Below are positions 43,092 to 51,365 of a stretch of DNA of 64,000 nucleotides, in pieces. Numbering within the stretch: position 1 is the first letter of the stretch; the number at the start of each line of letters is the position of its first letter. Source of the DNA: Paenibacillus dendrobii (lineage in GTDB: Bacteria; Bacillota; Bacilli; Paenibacillales; Paenibacillaceae); assembly GCF_009807035.1 (NCBI RefSeq), contig NZ_WUBI01000003.1:682099-746098 (forward strand), written 5' to 3'. Under the pieces are notes generated by a model. That model ran no database searches, was not told the DNA's origin, and was given only the letters and a program-made list of their open reading frames with translations. The position numbers and the translations under genes were made by a program.

Positions 43092-44420
43092 TTACTTTTG
43101 CGGATTGGATTTCAAATATTCGTTATGCCGCTTAACCATCTCCGCCACTGCCGCATCCAGACCCTGGGAACCCAGGAAGTACTTTTCGTATTCCTGCGAG
43201 CGCAGATCCATAACTTCCTGCGGAACGGTACGGACAAAAGTCGGTGTCTTATTGTCGAACATGACGTACATCAAGGATTCCTGATCGTAGGTGTCCCCTT
43301 TGTCGCCGAGCATGCTCTTCAGCGCCGCGTCCTGATCGGAATCCTTGGATGCCGGCAAACGCCCTCCTGCCGCCATCGGCGCCATGCCGCCGTCCGCGTA
43401 CCATTTCAGAAACTCCCATGCTTCCTTTTGATGCTTGGACTTGGCGTTGATCGAGATATAATCACCCAAACCGCCGCGCGTCACGTACTTCGCCGCATCC
43501 TCTTCCAGTCTCGGCACCGGCGCGAACGCAATTTTGAAATCGCGCGGATAATCGGTGAAGTTGTTAGAGCTGCGGAGCAGCCATGCCCCGATGTTCAGCA
43601 TCGGCACTTCGCCGCTGAGGAACATTTGCTCGACCGGCATTTTGGACGTCAGCTGCTCGCCGAGCGGCGGCGTCGTTTGATCATCCTTCATCATGCGGTT
43701 CAAGGACTCCAGCCATTTTCTCACCAGCGGGTGATCCAGGTTGGACGTCCCGTCCGCTTTGGTATAGCCTTCTTTGGCGAGCACCGAGTCGATCGGATCA
43801 ACGTACGGCTCGGTGTTTTGAATGAAGCCGTATCCGTCGCCTTTTTTCAGCTTTTTGGCGTATTCCATCATCTCTTCCCAGGTCCAATCCTTCGGAACCG
43901 GCAGATTGGCCGCATCCAGGGCGTCCTTGTTCAGCGCGACGAAGAACGAACTTTTCGTCGTCGGCACACCGTAATATTTGCCTTCGATCTTCCAGCCTTC
44001 GGCTTCCGGCCCCATTTTCTCATCAATATTATAGTCTGTGAATGAGCTCAAATCGGCTGCTGCCCCCGACGTTACCCGTTTCGTCGCCTGCGAAGCGGAA
44101 TAGTTGATGAACAAGTCCACATCCTGGCCGGTCATAATCGCCGTATCCAGCTTCAAATTGCCCTCATCGTCGTTTACGTACCGCACGTACTCCACTTGAA
44201 TGTCCGGGTGATCCTTATTCCAGGCGTCCATGACCTCCTGCGGCCCGGCTTCCGGCGGAACCCCGCCCCACATTTTCAGCTTAACAGTACCCGAGGACGA
44301 AGCAGCCTTCGCATCCGCCCCTTCGGCTTCCCCTTTGCTTCCGCCGCCGGAGCAGCCCGACATCACGCCCGCGATCAGCGCCAGCGATACGAATCCCGCA
44401 AGCAAACCTTTTTTTCTCAA
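43092..44420 (-). CDS. Carbohydrate ABC transporter substrate-binding lipoprotein
   Basis: A 442-residue family 1 sugar-binding protein. The lipobox is GVMSGC (Cys near residue 23), followed by a Gly/Ser/Ala linker and then VKLKMWGGVPPE at the start of the binding fold. KGDGYGFIQNTEPY and KHQKEAWEFLKWYADGG are typical. It is lipid-anchored outside the membrane and delivers a glycan fragment to the two permeases. The start is TTG at 44420 with GGGGGG 6 nt upstream. It follows the two-component genes and precedes a terminator, so it may be made in excess over permease. Confidence 0.92.
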   Translation of the reverse strand: MRKKGLLAGFVSLALIAGVMSGCSGGGSKGEAEGADAKAASSSGTVKLKMWGGVPPEAGPQEVMDAWNKDHPDIQVEYVRYVNDDEGNLKLDTAIMTGQDVDLFINYSASQATKRVTSGAAADLSSFTDYNIDEKMGPEAEGWKIEGKYYGVPTTKSSFFVALNKDALDAANLPVPKDWTWEEMMEYAKKLKKGDGYGFIQNTEPYVDPIDSVLAKEGYTKADGTSNLDHPLVRKWLESLNRMMKDDQTTPPLGEQLTSKMPVEQMFLSGEVPMLNIGAWLLRSSNNFTDYPRDFKIAFAPVPRLEEDAAKYVTRGGLGDYISINAKSKHQKEAWEFLKWYADGGMAPMAAGGRLPASKDSDQDAALKSMLGDKGDTYDQESLMYVMFDNKTPTFVRTVPQEVMDLRSQEYEKYFLGSQGLDAAVAEMVKRHNEYLKSNPQK

Positions 44421-44496
44421 TTGAAGCCCCCCGCATCAAATAGGAATGTTGTGTTGCAGCTCAAGGATAGCAAAGCAGCGGGTCACGCCGTAAGTA

Positions 44497-44576
44497 ACAG
44501 AATCATGATTTCCATGGAACAGATATACGCAGTTAGGGGCTTATCACCGGTCGCCCGGAGATGCATTTTGTTCTAT
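44497..44576. promoter_or_regulatory. Candidate response-regulator sites before the binding-protein gene
   Basis: On the minus strand ATAGAACAAAATGCATC (44560-44576) overlaps the end of the regulator gene. On the plus strand ACAGAATCATGATTTCCATGGAACAG-type sequence (44497-44522) matches the paired site upstream of the BNR gene. Confidence 0.45.
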
Positions 44577-45325
44577 TGCTTCATCCGGTACTGGCTCGGC
44601 GTCATCCCCGTCATCCGCTTAAAAATTTTAATGAAATAGTTGTCGTTCATGAACCCGACGTTCTGGCAAATCCGATTGACCGGAAGATCCGTCGTCGTCA
44701 GGTATTCGATGGCCTTCTCGACCCTTGTCCGGTGCAGGTAGTGGATCAGCGTCTCCCCGGTTTTCTTTTTGAACAGGGCGCTGACGTAGTTTTCCCCCAT
44801 CATGACGTAGCGTGCGAGTGATCTGAGCGTAATGTCCTGGTCATAGTTTTGTTCGATGTATTCCATGATTTTGTTCACTTCGGGATGGGTGATCTTCTCC
44901 CGGGCAGCCGCAGCCGGACGAACCGGACGCTCGGCCGGGGAACGCTGGGCCGACAGCTCCCTGCTCACCTTCACCAGCGTCTCCCGCAAATCCTTGACGC
45001 TCATGGACAGCTTCAAAATATAATTGGATGCGCCGTATTCCATGGCTCTGCGCATCGATTCGAAATCGCCGATGCAGGTCAGCATGACGAACTTGGATGC
45101 GATGCCTGCTTTCCGCGTCTCCTGCAGCAGCTCCAGGCCGTCCATCTGCGGCATGACGATATCGCACAGCACCAGATCCGGCGGATCTTCCTTGATCATC
45201 GGCAGCGCCTCCAGGCCGTTGCTTGCCTCGCCGGCCAGCGTAAAACCCATCTCTTCCCACCGGATGATCTCCTTGACCGATTCCCTCACGAACGTTTCGT
45301 CTTCCACCAGCAGTACCTTCCACAT
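44573..45325 (-). CDS. Response regulator, REC plus AraC-type HTH (YesN-like)
   Basis: A 250-residue protein. The REC domain (1-118) has VEDE, the acceptor Asp in LVLCDIVMPQMDG (about 55) and a Lys in NYILKLSM. The C-terminal AraC domain (about 150-248) has ITLRSLARYVMMGENYVSALFKKKTG and VNRICQNVGFMNDNYFIKIFKRMTGMTP. It is activated by the upstream YesM-type kinase (24 bp before) and should control the adjacent transporter, probably through the repeated motif described here. RBS GGGGAG is 7 nt before the ATG. Confidence 0.93.
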   Translation of the reverse strand: MWKVLLVEDETFVRESVKEIIRWEEMGFTLAGEASNGLEALPMIKEDPPDLVLCDIVMPQMDGLELLQETRKAGIASKFVMLTCIGDFESMRRAMEYGASNYILKLSMSVKDLRETLVKVSRELSAQRSPAERPVRPAAAAREKITHPEVNKIMEYIEQNYDQDITLRSLARYVMMGENYVSALFKKKTGETLIHYLHRTRVEKAIEYLTTTDLPVNRICQNVGFMNDNYFIKIFKRMTGMTPSQYRMKQ

Positions 45326-45349
45326 ATGCGTTCTCCCCTTCGCAGTTCG

Positions 45350-47143
45350 CTAGATGATATCGGATTGCCGTGCACTTTCGTAGGGCTCGGACAGCAGCAC
45401 CGGCAAATGCATGCGGCACAGCGTGCCCTGCTCGAGCGGAATGATCTCAAGCTCTCCTTTGTCCTTGAACAACAGGCGCAGCCGCTCCCGCACGTTTTGC
45501 AGCCCGATGCTCGGGCGCTTGCGTCCTTCTTCACGTTTCTTACCGGACTGCCCCATGCCGGCGCCGTTGTCCTCGACCTCCAGCGTAAGCCGGTCCGGCA
45601 GCTCCGGGCTGCGACCCATCCGGATCAGAATCCGCCCGCCTTCCGCCATATTGCCGATGCCATGCTGAATCGCGTTGTCCACCAGCGGCTGCAAGCTCAG
45701 TTTCGGCACCAGCGCGTAGACCAGTTCCTCGTCATAGCTGAACTCCACTTGAAAGCGGTTCCCATATCTCACCTGCTGAATGTAGAGGAATGCGCGCGTG
45801 AGCTCGATTTCGTCGCGGAGATGAATCAGGTCTACGTCGGAATTCAGACTCGTCTCCAGCAGCTTTCCGAGGGACAGGCATATTTCCACGATCTCTTCGT
45901 TTCCGCCCCGCAGCCCGATCCACTTCATTGTATTGAGCGTATTCAGCAGGAAATGAGGGTTCATCTGGGCCAGCAGCATTTGAAAATGCACCGCATCCTT
46001 CTGCCGTTCCTCGGCCCGCAGCCGCTGGACGAGTCCGTTCATATCGACCATCATCGCATTGAAAGTCCGGGTCAGCTCCAAAATTTCGCCCTTGTAGCGC
46101 TTCTCGGGCAGCCGGATCCGAAGATCCTTGTGGACCGCTTCCTTCATTTTTCGCTGCATATGGGATAGCGGCCTCGTAAACGCATGGGCAATCATGAACG
46201 CAACCGCAATAAACGCGGCGGTAATGACGTAAAAGGTCACGAAATACTGTTTCTTCAGGGTTTCGATTTCCCGGAACAACAAATGGAGCGGAATCCGGTC
46301 CACGAGGTACCAGTCCAGGGAAGACAGATAGCTGTAGTTAACGAGCGAGTCGGACTGCTGATCCGTCCAGTGGCCGTTTTGCGGCAGACTTGCGATTTCC
46401 TGCACGGCTTCCGGAGACAGCGAAGCATCGGGGATGGACCTTGCGATCACCTCGCCGGAACGGGTCATGATGAAATAGGCCTGATCGCTCTCGGATTTTT
46501 GCAGCATGGATTGGAACCAGAACGAAAAATCGATGCTGATGCGCGCCAGGCCGTAAGCCCGGTTGCTGCGGTCCCGAAGTTCTGCATACAGGGACAGCAG
46601 TGCCGGGCTTTTGCTGATATCCCGGGACACGTAATTGTCATCGTCAGACACCCAAAGATAGGAACTCTTGGCCTCCTCCAGCGCTTTGAACGACGGGTTC
46701 GAAGCAATCTGGCTGTAATTCAGCGACTTATTCGGCGGATAGGACGTATATACATGGCTGCTGTTGTCGAGCAGCGTGAAATAGACGGACGGATTATACA
46801 GGAAAAAGCTGTTATTCAGACCTTTGAATTTGTCCTCCATAATCTCCTTGTTGTCCAGGACCGAACGCTCCTCCGGCTGCTGCAGGATGCGCCTGATTTC
46901 CGAATCCTGCTCCAGGAAGATCAGGGTCTTGAACGCGATGCTGAGCTGATCCTCGAGCGAGCGGTGCAGATTGTCCAGCTGTTCGTGGCTCTGCTCGCTG
47001 ATTTTATTTTGGACAAGCGATTCGATTTTCTGGTAGTTGTATAAGTTCAATACGCTGAACGGAAGCAAAATGACGAGCGCAAACACGGCAAACAACCGGT
47101 ATTTCAGCTTGTGGGGAACGAGGTGGCCGAGCCATTTCCGCAT
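45350..47143 (-). CDS. Sensor histidine kinase, YesM-like
   Basis: About 597 residues with a first TM helix (about 15-35) and an extracellular dCache-like sensory domain to about 285. A second TM helix precedes a HAMP segment (TRPLSHMQRKMKEAV). The His_kinase domain has the phospho-His in LLAQMNPHFLLNTLNTMKW (about 395), and the HATPase has DNAIQHGIGN and GIGLQNVRERL. These are standard for YesM kinases that sense extracellular sugars. ATG 47143 has AAAGGAG 8 nt upstream. It pairs with the downstream REC-AraC regulator. Confidence 0.93.
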   Translation of the reverse strand: MRKWLGHLVPHKLKYRLFAVFALVILLPFSVLNLYNYQKIESLVQNKISEQSHEQLDNLHRSLEDQLSIAFKTLIFLEQDSEIRRILQQPEERSVLDNKEIMEDKFKGLNNSFFLYNPSVYFTLLDNSSHVYTSYPPNKSLNYSQIASNPSFKALEEAKSSYLWVSDDDNYVSRDISKSPALLSLYAELRDRSNRAYGLARISIDFSFWFQSMLQKSESDQAYFIMTRSGEVIARSIPDASLSPEAVQEIASLPQNGHWTDQQSDSLVNYSYLSSLDWYLVDRIPLHLLFREIETLKKQYFVTFYVITAAFIAVAFMIAHAFTRPLSHMQRKMKEAVHKDLRIRLPEKRYKGEILELTRTFNAMMVDMNGLVQRLRAEERQKDAVHFQMLLAQMNPHFLLNTLNTMKWIGLRGGNEEIVEICLSLGKLLETSLNSDVDLIHLRDEIELTRAFLYIQQVRYGNRFQVEFSYDEELVYALVPKLSLQPLVDNAIQHGIGNMAEGGRILIRMGRSPELPDRLTLEVEDNGAGMGQSGKKREEGRKRPSIGLQNVRERLRLLFKDKGELEIIPLEQGTLCRMHLPVLLSEPYESARQSDII

Positions 47144-47253
47144 CACGAGAACTCCTTTATACTCTTGGTGCTCCCATTATATCTCACGCGATGTCCATAG
47201 ATAAGAATGTTCGTGCAATACCATAAAAATGTAGCGTCCCGGGCCGCTAAAAG

Positions 47254-47269
47254 CATCAAATCGTTCTAT
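47254..47269 (-). promoter_or_regulatory. Candidate response-regulator site before the kinase gene
   Basis: The minus strand reads ATAGAACGATTTGATG, one of the recurring motif copies, about 110 bp upstream of the kinase start. Confidence 0.45.
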
Positions 47270-47319
47270 TGACAAGTGCAGAACCGCCCCCTTCCATCTG
47301 AGCTGTTGTGTTTTTCGAT

Positions 47320-48594
47320 TTAATTCCTGCCATAATTCAGCTTGCGGTTCGTGACGTCCACGAGATACAAAATATCGACGCCGTTATCATTGCGCTTCAC
47401 GCTCAGCCGCTCGATCGGCTTGCCTGGCGCAATGGACGTTTGGCTCCAGCCGCCGCCCGACGGGACGGCCATGAAGGCGCGGTCCGTACCGCTGCTTTTG
47501 GCGTAGTACACCCGAGGCACCGAGCCCGCCCACGTGATATCGATGGCTGCCTTGGTCTCCGACGCATTATACACCGTCTGCAGGTTCCAACCAGCGCTAC
47601 CGTAAGATGCATACTTCACGGAGAAGGTGGTGCTTCCTTCCTCCCGATAACGGTACGCAACGACAGGGCTGCCCGCGGAGTCGACGGCCAGCTTGGCGCT
47701 CTGCACGCCGGGCCCCCCCGGATCACTGCCCGTTTGAACATACACTTCGGTCGCGGCAAGCGGCTGGATGATATCCGCGGTTCCAGGCTTCAGCGGCAAG
47801 GAGACGGCGCTGCCGTCGGCCTTGGTGAAACTGCCCGTCGCCGGGCTGTATTTGACGTAAGACAATTCATGCCGCAGTGCGCTGGCCGCAAAAGCGGACC
47901 ACTCAAACAGAATGTGCAAGTCGCCGTTCGCATCGAACACGAGATCGTCAGGGTAGAACGATCTGTTCAAGGACGAACCAACCACAGCCACCTTGGACCA
48001 CGTGGAAGCCGCATTGTCAAAGCGGAACAGCTGCCCGGACCGGTAGCCGGCGGCATCCTCGCTGGAACGTATCAACAGGTACACGTCCCCGTTCGGCGCC
48101 GTGGTCAAGACGGGATACGTGCCTTTGAACGTGGAAGGCGTCGGCATGTCGGCGGAATGATTTTGCGGCGTTCCCCCGACCGTATCGGAACGGAAATAAT
48201 GCCAGGCTTCATCATGCATCGAAGCAAACACATGGAATCTCCCGCTTCCGTCCCTGGCGATCGACGGCTGGTTATGGCCCACATCGTCGGTGTACTCCGC
48301 AACCTTGCTTCCATCCATCACCGGAATGTTGGACCATGCCCCGGTTCCGTCCCGGCGGGCGATATAAACCTTGTGCGTCGATTCGACGCTTCCGGGGGCG
48401 TTATAAGCCATGTAGGCGTACTCCAATCCCGTTCCATACGTTTCGAGCGGGGACCACCAACCCGCCTGATTGCTTGAATCCATCGCATACGGTACCTCGG
48501 TTAGTGCCGCGGCAGCGCTGCCCGTTCCTGCGGGCAGGAGCGTCGCCAGCATCAGCGCCGCAATTCCCATTTTCCACGGTCTGCCTCTTTTCAT
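47320..48594 (-). CDS. Secreted BNR_4-type beta-propeller protein, possible polysaccharide lyase or hydrolase
   Basis: A 424-residue protein with a signal peptide (MGIAALMLATLLPAG, cleavage near residue 30). The mature part shows repeated blades with GHNQPSIARDGSGRFHVFASMHDEAW, YPVLTTAPNGDVYLLIRSS and FYPDDLVFDANGDLHILFEW. This is the pattern of the BNR_4 family (PF15892), which includes ulvan lyases of families PL24/PL25. The conserved His and Trp/Tyr positions in blades support a glycan-acting role, but the substrate cannot be read. It is transcribed toward the sensor kinase and downstream of candidate regulator sites and a cre-like site. RBS AAAGGAGG is 11 nt from the ATG. Confidence 0.6.
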   Translation of the reverse strand: MKRGRPWKMGIAALMLATLLPAGTGSAAAALTEVPYAMDSSNQAGWWSPLETYGTGLEYAYMAYNAPGSVESTHKVYIARRDGTGAWSNIPVMDGSKVAEYTDDVGHNQPSIARDGSGRFHVFASMHDEAWHYFRSDTVGGTPQNHSADMPTPSTFKGTYPVLTTAPNGDVYLLIRSSEDAAGYRSGQLFRFDNAASTWSKVAVVGSSLNRSFYPDDLVFDANGDLHILFEWSAFAASALRHELSYVKYSPATGSFTKADGSAVSLPLKPGTADIIQPLAATEVYVQTGSDPGGPGVQSAKLAVDSAGSPVVAYRYREEGSTTFSVKYASYGSAGWNLQTVYNASETKAAIDITWAGSVPRVYYAKSSGTDRAFMAVPSGGGWSQTSIAPGKPIERLSVKRNDNGVDILYLVDVTNRKLNYGRN

Positions 48595-48665
48595 ATCATC
48601 ATCCGCCTCCTTTGGTATGTTAACCCTCTCATATGCAAAGCATGGGACTCTATCCGGCCGGTATA

Positions 48666-48679
48666 GTAAAGCGCTTTCA
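48666..48679 (-). promoter_or_regulatory. cre-like CcpA site before the BNR gene
   Basis: TGAAAGCGCTTTAC on the minus strand matches the cre consensus TGWAARCGYTWWCW at all but one or two positions, about 75 bp upstream of the BNR start. It suggests carbon catabolite control. Confidence 0.5.
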
Positions 48680-48744
48680 TTTTTTTATGTGGGCATGACG
48701 TCGTCATGGATATCGTAGCACGACGGCCCGTCCAACTGTCATAC

Positions 48745-48775
48745 ACAAAATGATGCTTCCCATAGAACAAAATCA
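48745..48775. promoter_or_regulatory. Paired candidate response-regulator sites before the BNR gene
   Basis: The plus strand carries ACAAAATGATGC (48745-48756) and ATAGAACAAAATCA (48762-48775), five bases apart. The same pair arrangement is seen at 44497-44522. Confidence 0.5.
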
Positions 48776-48810
48776 CTTCATTTTCAAAGCTGGACGCTAC
48801 CTTATCCCCA

Positions 48811-48840
48811 AAAAAACGACGCCGGGTTGGCGCCGCTTTT
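48811..48840 (-). terminator. Terminator of the CE7 esterase gene
   Basis: The minus strand forms AGCGGCGCC, loop, GGCGTCGTT followed by a T-run, about 78 bp after the esterase stop. Confidence 0.78.
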
Positions 48841-48917
48841 CAAACCTTCGCATGCTCGATTCTCCGCCTGCCTCCATGCAGTGGTGAACAATATCCGATC
48901 AATTCCTATTCATGGTC

Positions 48918-49886
48918 TCACTCTTCGAACCAGTCGGGAAAATGATTACGTAAATAGTCCAGCTTGATCTCCGTATGGCCGGCCCCTCCGCCTTCATGCC
49001 CGTTAAACGGATAAATGACGATGTCTTTGCTGTTCGTGATCCGGTTATAGGTAGCGAAGTACATCTGCGGCGGACACGTTTCGTCCTTTAATCCGACGCT
49101 GGCGAGCACCCTGCACGAGATGCGGTCCGCAAGGTTCATCGTATCGAAGTAGCTCAGGTTGTCCATCACGAGGTCCGTCTGCTCCGGGTGCTTGTTCAGA
49201 TATTCGGCTACCGCCGCAAAAGCCCCGTGGTTACCTTCGATTCGGCAGACGAGGTTGCTGTTGCTCGGCACGTCCACCATCGAGAGCACCGGACGGTCGT
49301 CCAGAGCGGATACCGCCGTACCGAGCGCCCCGCCCTGGCTGCCGCCTTCGATGACGATTTTCGAAGCGTCGATATCCTCCTGGGCGCAGGCGAAGTCGAT
49401 CGCCTTCAACGCATCCATATACGCGTACCGGTAATAATACTCCCATTTGTTATGTACGCCCTTGCTGGCTACATTCGCTGTATACCCGTGAGAGTAGGAA
49501 GCGTTGTTGCCCGTCCGTCCTCCCTGGTCGCGGCAGTCCACGGACAATACAGCCATCCCCATCATCACCCAATGCATGAGCTCGGAGGGCTTGCCCCGGC
49601 TGCCGTTAAAGCCGTGATAATGGATGAGGCACGGATATTTCTCCTTTTTCGCAAATGCCGGAACGATCAGCCAGCCGTGAATTCGGGTTTCATCCATTCC
49701 GTAATAAGAAATTTCGTAGACCTTTGCGTAGCGGGCCGGGTAATCCACCTGATCCCTCTCCGGCTCCAGCGGGACCGCCTTGGCCTGCTGGATCGTGGTC
49801 TTCCAGAACTCGTCAAAATCATCCTGCTTGGTGAGAGGGGGAAGATAGCTGTATAACTCCTTCGATACCTCGTCTATGTAGCCCAT
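48918..49886 (-). CDS. Acetyl esterase, carbohydrate esterase family 7 (acetyl xylan esterase/cephalosporin C deacetylase type)
   Basis: About 322 residues starting MGYIDEVSKELYSYLPPLTK, without a signal peptide. The catalytic Ser is in GGSQGG (about residue 187), the Asp in LKDETCPP and the His in NGHEGGG; the CRDQGG motif near residue 125 corresponds to the family RGQ. CE7 enzymes remove acetyl groups from short xylo-oligosaccharides and some other acetylated compounds in the cytoplasm. ATG 49886 has AAGGAGG 8 nt upstream; an earlier ATG at 50000 lacks a site. Monocistronic, next to the transporter cluster. Confidence 0.93.
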   Translation of the reverse strand: MGYIDEVSKELYSYLPPLTKQDDFDEFWKTTIQQAKAVPLEPERDQVDYPARYAKVYEISYYGMDETRIHGWLIVPAFAKKEKYPCLIHYHGFNGSRGKPSELMHWVMMGMAVLSVDCRDQGGRTGNNASYSHGYTANVASKGVHNKWEYYYRYAYMDALKAIDFACAQEDIDASKIVIEGGSQGGALGTAVSALDDRPVLSMVDVPSNSNLVCRIEGNHGAFAAVAEYLNKHPEQTDLVMDNLSYFDTMNLADRISCRVLASVGLKDETCPPQMYFATYNRITNSKDIVIYPFNGHEGGGAGHTEIKLDYLRNHFPDWFEE

Positions 49887-49911
49887 CGTGTCATCCTCCT
49901 TCATAACTAGC

Positions 49912-49939
49912 AGTATAGCGGATGCCTCTCCCGTTTGCA
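49912..49939 (-). promoter_or_regulatory. Likely promoter of the CE7 esterase gene
   Basis: On the minus strand TGCAAA, a 16-bp spacer and TATACT (49912-49917) precede the ribosome site. The -35 is imperfect. Confidence 0.45.
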
Positions 49940-50020
49940 CCGATCTTTTGACGAAAAAATAGGATGCCCGTGTGTAAAAGAAGCCCTGGCAACGATTCAC
50001 GACAAGTCAAAAACATCTTA

Positions 50021-50054
50021 AAACGCTACTGACAGGCTGTTGTCAGTAGCGTTT
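50021..50054. other. 14-bp-arm inverted repeat before yceI-like gene
   Basis: AAACGCTACTGACA, loop GGCTGT, TGTCAGTAGCGTTT, then TTT on the plus strand. A -10-like TATAAT follows at 50058-50063. It could be a terminator, or an operator overlapping the -35 region. The two cannot be separated by sequence alone. Confidence 0.6.
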
Positions 50055-50094
50055 TTATATAATCAGCTTCATAAACGAAAAGGAGTGGTACGAC

Positions 50095-50637
50095 ATGACG
50101 AACACGAACACGATACTTTGGGAAGTAGATCCTCAGCACAGCTCCGTCGAATTTTCGGTGAAGCATTTAATGATTAACAAAATCAAAGGCGTATTCGAGC
50201 GATTTCAGGCTCAAATGAGCTTTGATCCGAATGCACTTGAAAACATGGCGATCGAAGCCTCCATCGATGCAAGCAGTATCACGACCCGCCAGCCGCAGCG
50301 GGACGAACACTTGAAAAGCGATGATTTCCTTGATTCAACGAAATATCCTGATATCACGTTTCAAGGCCTCCGCTGCGAACCTGCTGCCGAAGGACGGTAT
50401 GACATCTCAGGAAATTTAACCATGCACGGAACGACTAAACCCGTTATCTTCCATACCGCTTTCGAAGGAATGAACCATGATCCTCGCGGCCGGCAGCGCG
50501 CTGGTTTCCATGCCATCGCCCGCATCGATCGGAGCGAATTCGGCTTGACCTTCAACTCCCCGCTGGAAACGGGCGGCGTCGTGGTTGGAAACGAAATCAC
50601 GATAGAGCTTAACTTGGAAGCCATTAGAATAGAGTAG
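50095..50637 (+). CDS. YceI-family isoprenoid/lipid-binding protein
   Basis: A 180-residue protein with the YceI pattern: WEVDPQHSSVEFSVKHLMINKIKGVF at the start, then DASSITTRQPQRDEHLKSDDFLDSTKYP and the end segment NSPLETGGVVVGNEITIEL. The YceI fold is a beta-barrel that binds isoprenoid or fatty-acid-like ligands; it lacks a signal peptide, so it is cytoplasmic. RBS AAGGAG is 9 nt before the ATG. It faces a divergent esterase and has no clear operon partner. The biological role is not established. Confidence 0.9.
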   Translation: MTNTNTILWEVDPQHSSVEFSVKHLMINKIKGVFERFQAQMSFDPNALENMAIEASIDASSITTRQPQRDEHLKSDDFLDSTKYPDITFQGLRCEPAAEGRYDISGNLTMHGTTKPVIFHTAFEGMNHDPRGRQRAGFHAIARIDRSEFGLTFNSPLETGGVVVGNEITIELNLEAIRIE

Positions 50638-50709
50638 CGTTTGGATGCACGGGGAACCTTGTTCACGATTGTTCCAACGTGGCGGCATAGAGCCGTTTAC
50701 GCTGGAAAC

Positions 50710-50764
50710 TCGCTGCAGTTGCGGCCCGGGTAAGGTTTCCTGTAGGCATCAAGCTTTCATTCGA
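50710..50764 (-). pseudogene. Fragment of an SLH-domain coding sequence
   Basis: A 55-bp stretch matches the 3' part of the cohesin-SLH gene (29486-29540) at about 50 of 55 positions. Read on the minus strand it would encode SNESLMPTGNLTRAATAA, against SSEGLMPTGNLTRGETAA in the intact gene. It has no start or remaining SLH sequence, so it is a remnant. Confidence 0.75.
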
Positions 50765-50775
50765 TTCATCCGCCA

Positions 50776-51207
50776 TTATAATCTTTGATTAATCTTGATC
50801 AACAATTCCTTTAACATCTGTTTCTCCTCTTCGGTAAGGACTTCAACGATCTCTTCATCGACCTTTTGGAAGGAGTCATTAAAAGCTTCAATCAATTCAA
50901 CAGCTTTTGGCAAAGCATAAATATTTTTTTGCCGCTCATTATTGGCTGGAATTTTCCTCTCGATGTATCCTTTCTTCTCAAGCCCCTGCAGCATACTTGT
51001 AATGCTAGCCCCGCGCAGCTGAAATCGATCGGCCAGATCCTTTTGAATGATATCTTGATTCTGGTTCTCGTAAATATAGCTGATCATTTTTCCTTGCTGC
51101 GAGTTTAACCCCAACTCTTTTATGCTTTCATCCGCTTTTTTCTTTAACTTAAGGCCAATCATCTGAAACAATTCCAGATAGGGCGTATCTTTGCGAGGTT
51201 TCACCAT
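50776..51207 (-). CDS. MarR-family transcriptional regulator
   Basis: About 143 residues starting MVKPRKDTPYLELFQMIG. The winged-helix has QKDLADRFQLRGASITSMLQGLEKKGYIER and KIPANNERQKNIYALPKAVEL, typical of MarR. It should repress its own gene and the divergent amidohydrolase. ATG 51207 lies 4 nt after GAGGAGG; an upstream in-frame start at 51246 has no site. The two GTTAGAAT(T/C)CTAAC palindromes nearby are likely operators. The inducing ligand is unknown, perhaps a substrate of the amidohydrolase. Confidence 0.9.
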   Translation of the reverse strand: MVKPRKDTPYLELFQMIGLKLKKKADESIKELGLNSQQGKMISYIYENQNQDIIQKDLADRFQLRGASITSMLQGLEKKGYIERKIPANNERQKNIYALPKAVELIEAFNDSFQKVDEEIVEVLTEEEKQMLKELLIKINQRL

Positions 51208-51223
51208 TGTACCTCCTCGAATT

Positions 51224-51237
51224 GTTAGAATCCTAAC
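51224..51237. promoter_or_regulatory. MarR operator 1, downstream of the marR promoter
   Basis: GTTAGAATCCTAAC differs from a perfect palindrome at the centre only. It lies between the marR transcription start and its ribosome site. Confidence 0.7.
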
Positions 51238-51253
51238 TTTCAACATTTAAATA

Positions 51254-51282
51254 ACTATACGGGGAGGGAGTTTGTATGTCAA
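51254..51282 (-). promoter_or_regulatory. marR promoter
   Basis: TTGACA (51277-51282), a 17-bp spacer and TATAGT (51254-51259) on the minus strand. Confidence 0.75.
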
Positions 51283-51298
51283 TTATTATATTAGTTTA

Positions 51299-51327
51299 TT
51301 GACTGTTAGAATTCTAACTGTTATCAT
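51299..51327 (+). promoter_or_regulatory. Amidohydrolase promoter with operator 2 in the spacer
   Basis: TTGACT (51299-51304) and TATCAT (51322-51327) are 17 bp apart. The perfect palindrome GTTAGAATTCTAAC (51305-51318) fills the spacer, so bound MarR would block polymerase. Confidence 0.78.
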
Positions 51328-51365
51328 TCGTACTGTTAAATCATAAACTATTGGAGGAAGACAGC

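Noticed and set aside
43098..44045. Plus-strand ORF of 315 residues
   Set aside because: Antisense to the sugar-binding lipoprotein gene; composition is Arg/His-rich without a fold.
44849..46168. Plus-strand ORF of 439 residues
   Set aside because: It is the antisense shadow of the YesM-like kinase and its regulator, whose motifs are complete on the minus strand.
50638..50775. Insertion sequence around the SLH fragment
   Set aside because: No terminal inverted repeats, target duplication or transposase sequence were seen.
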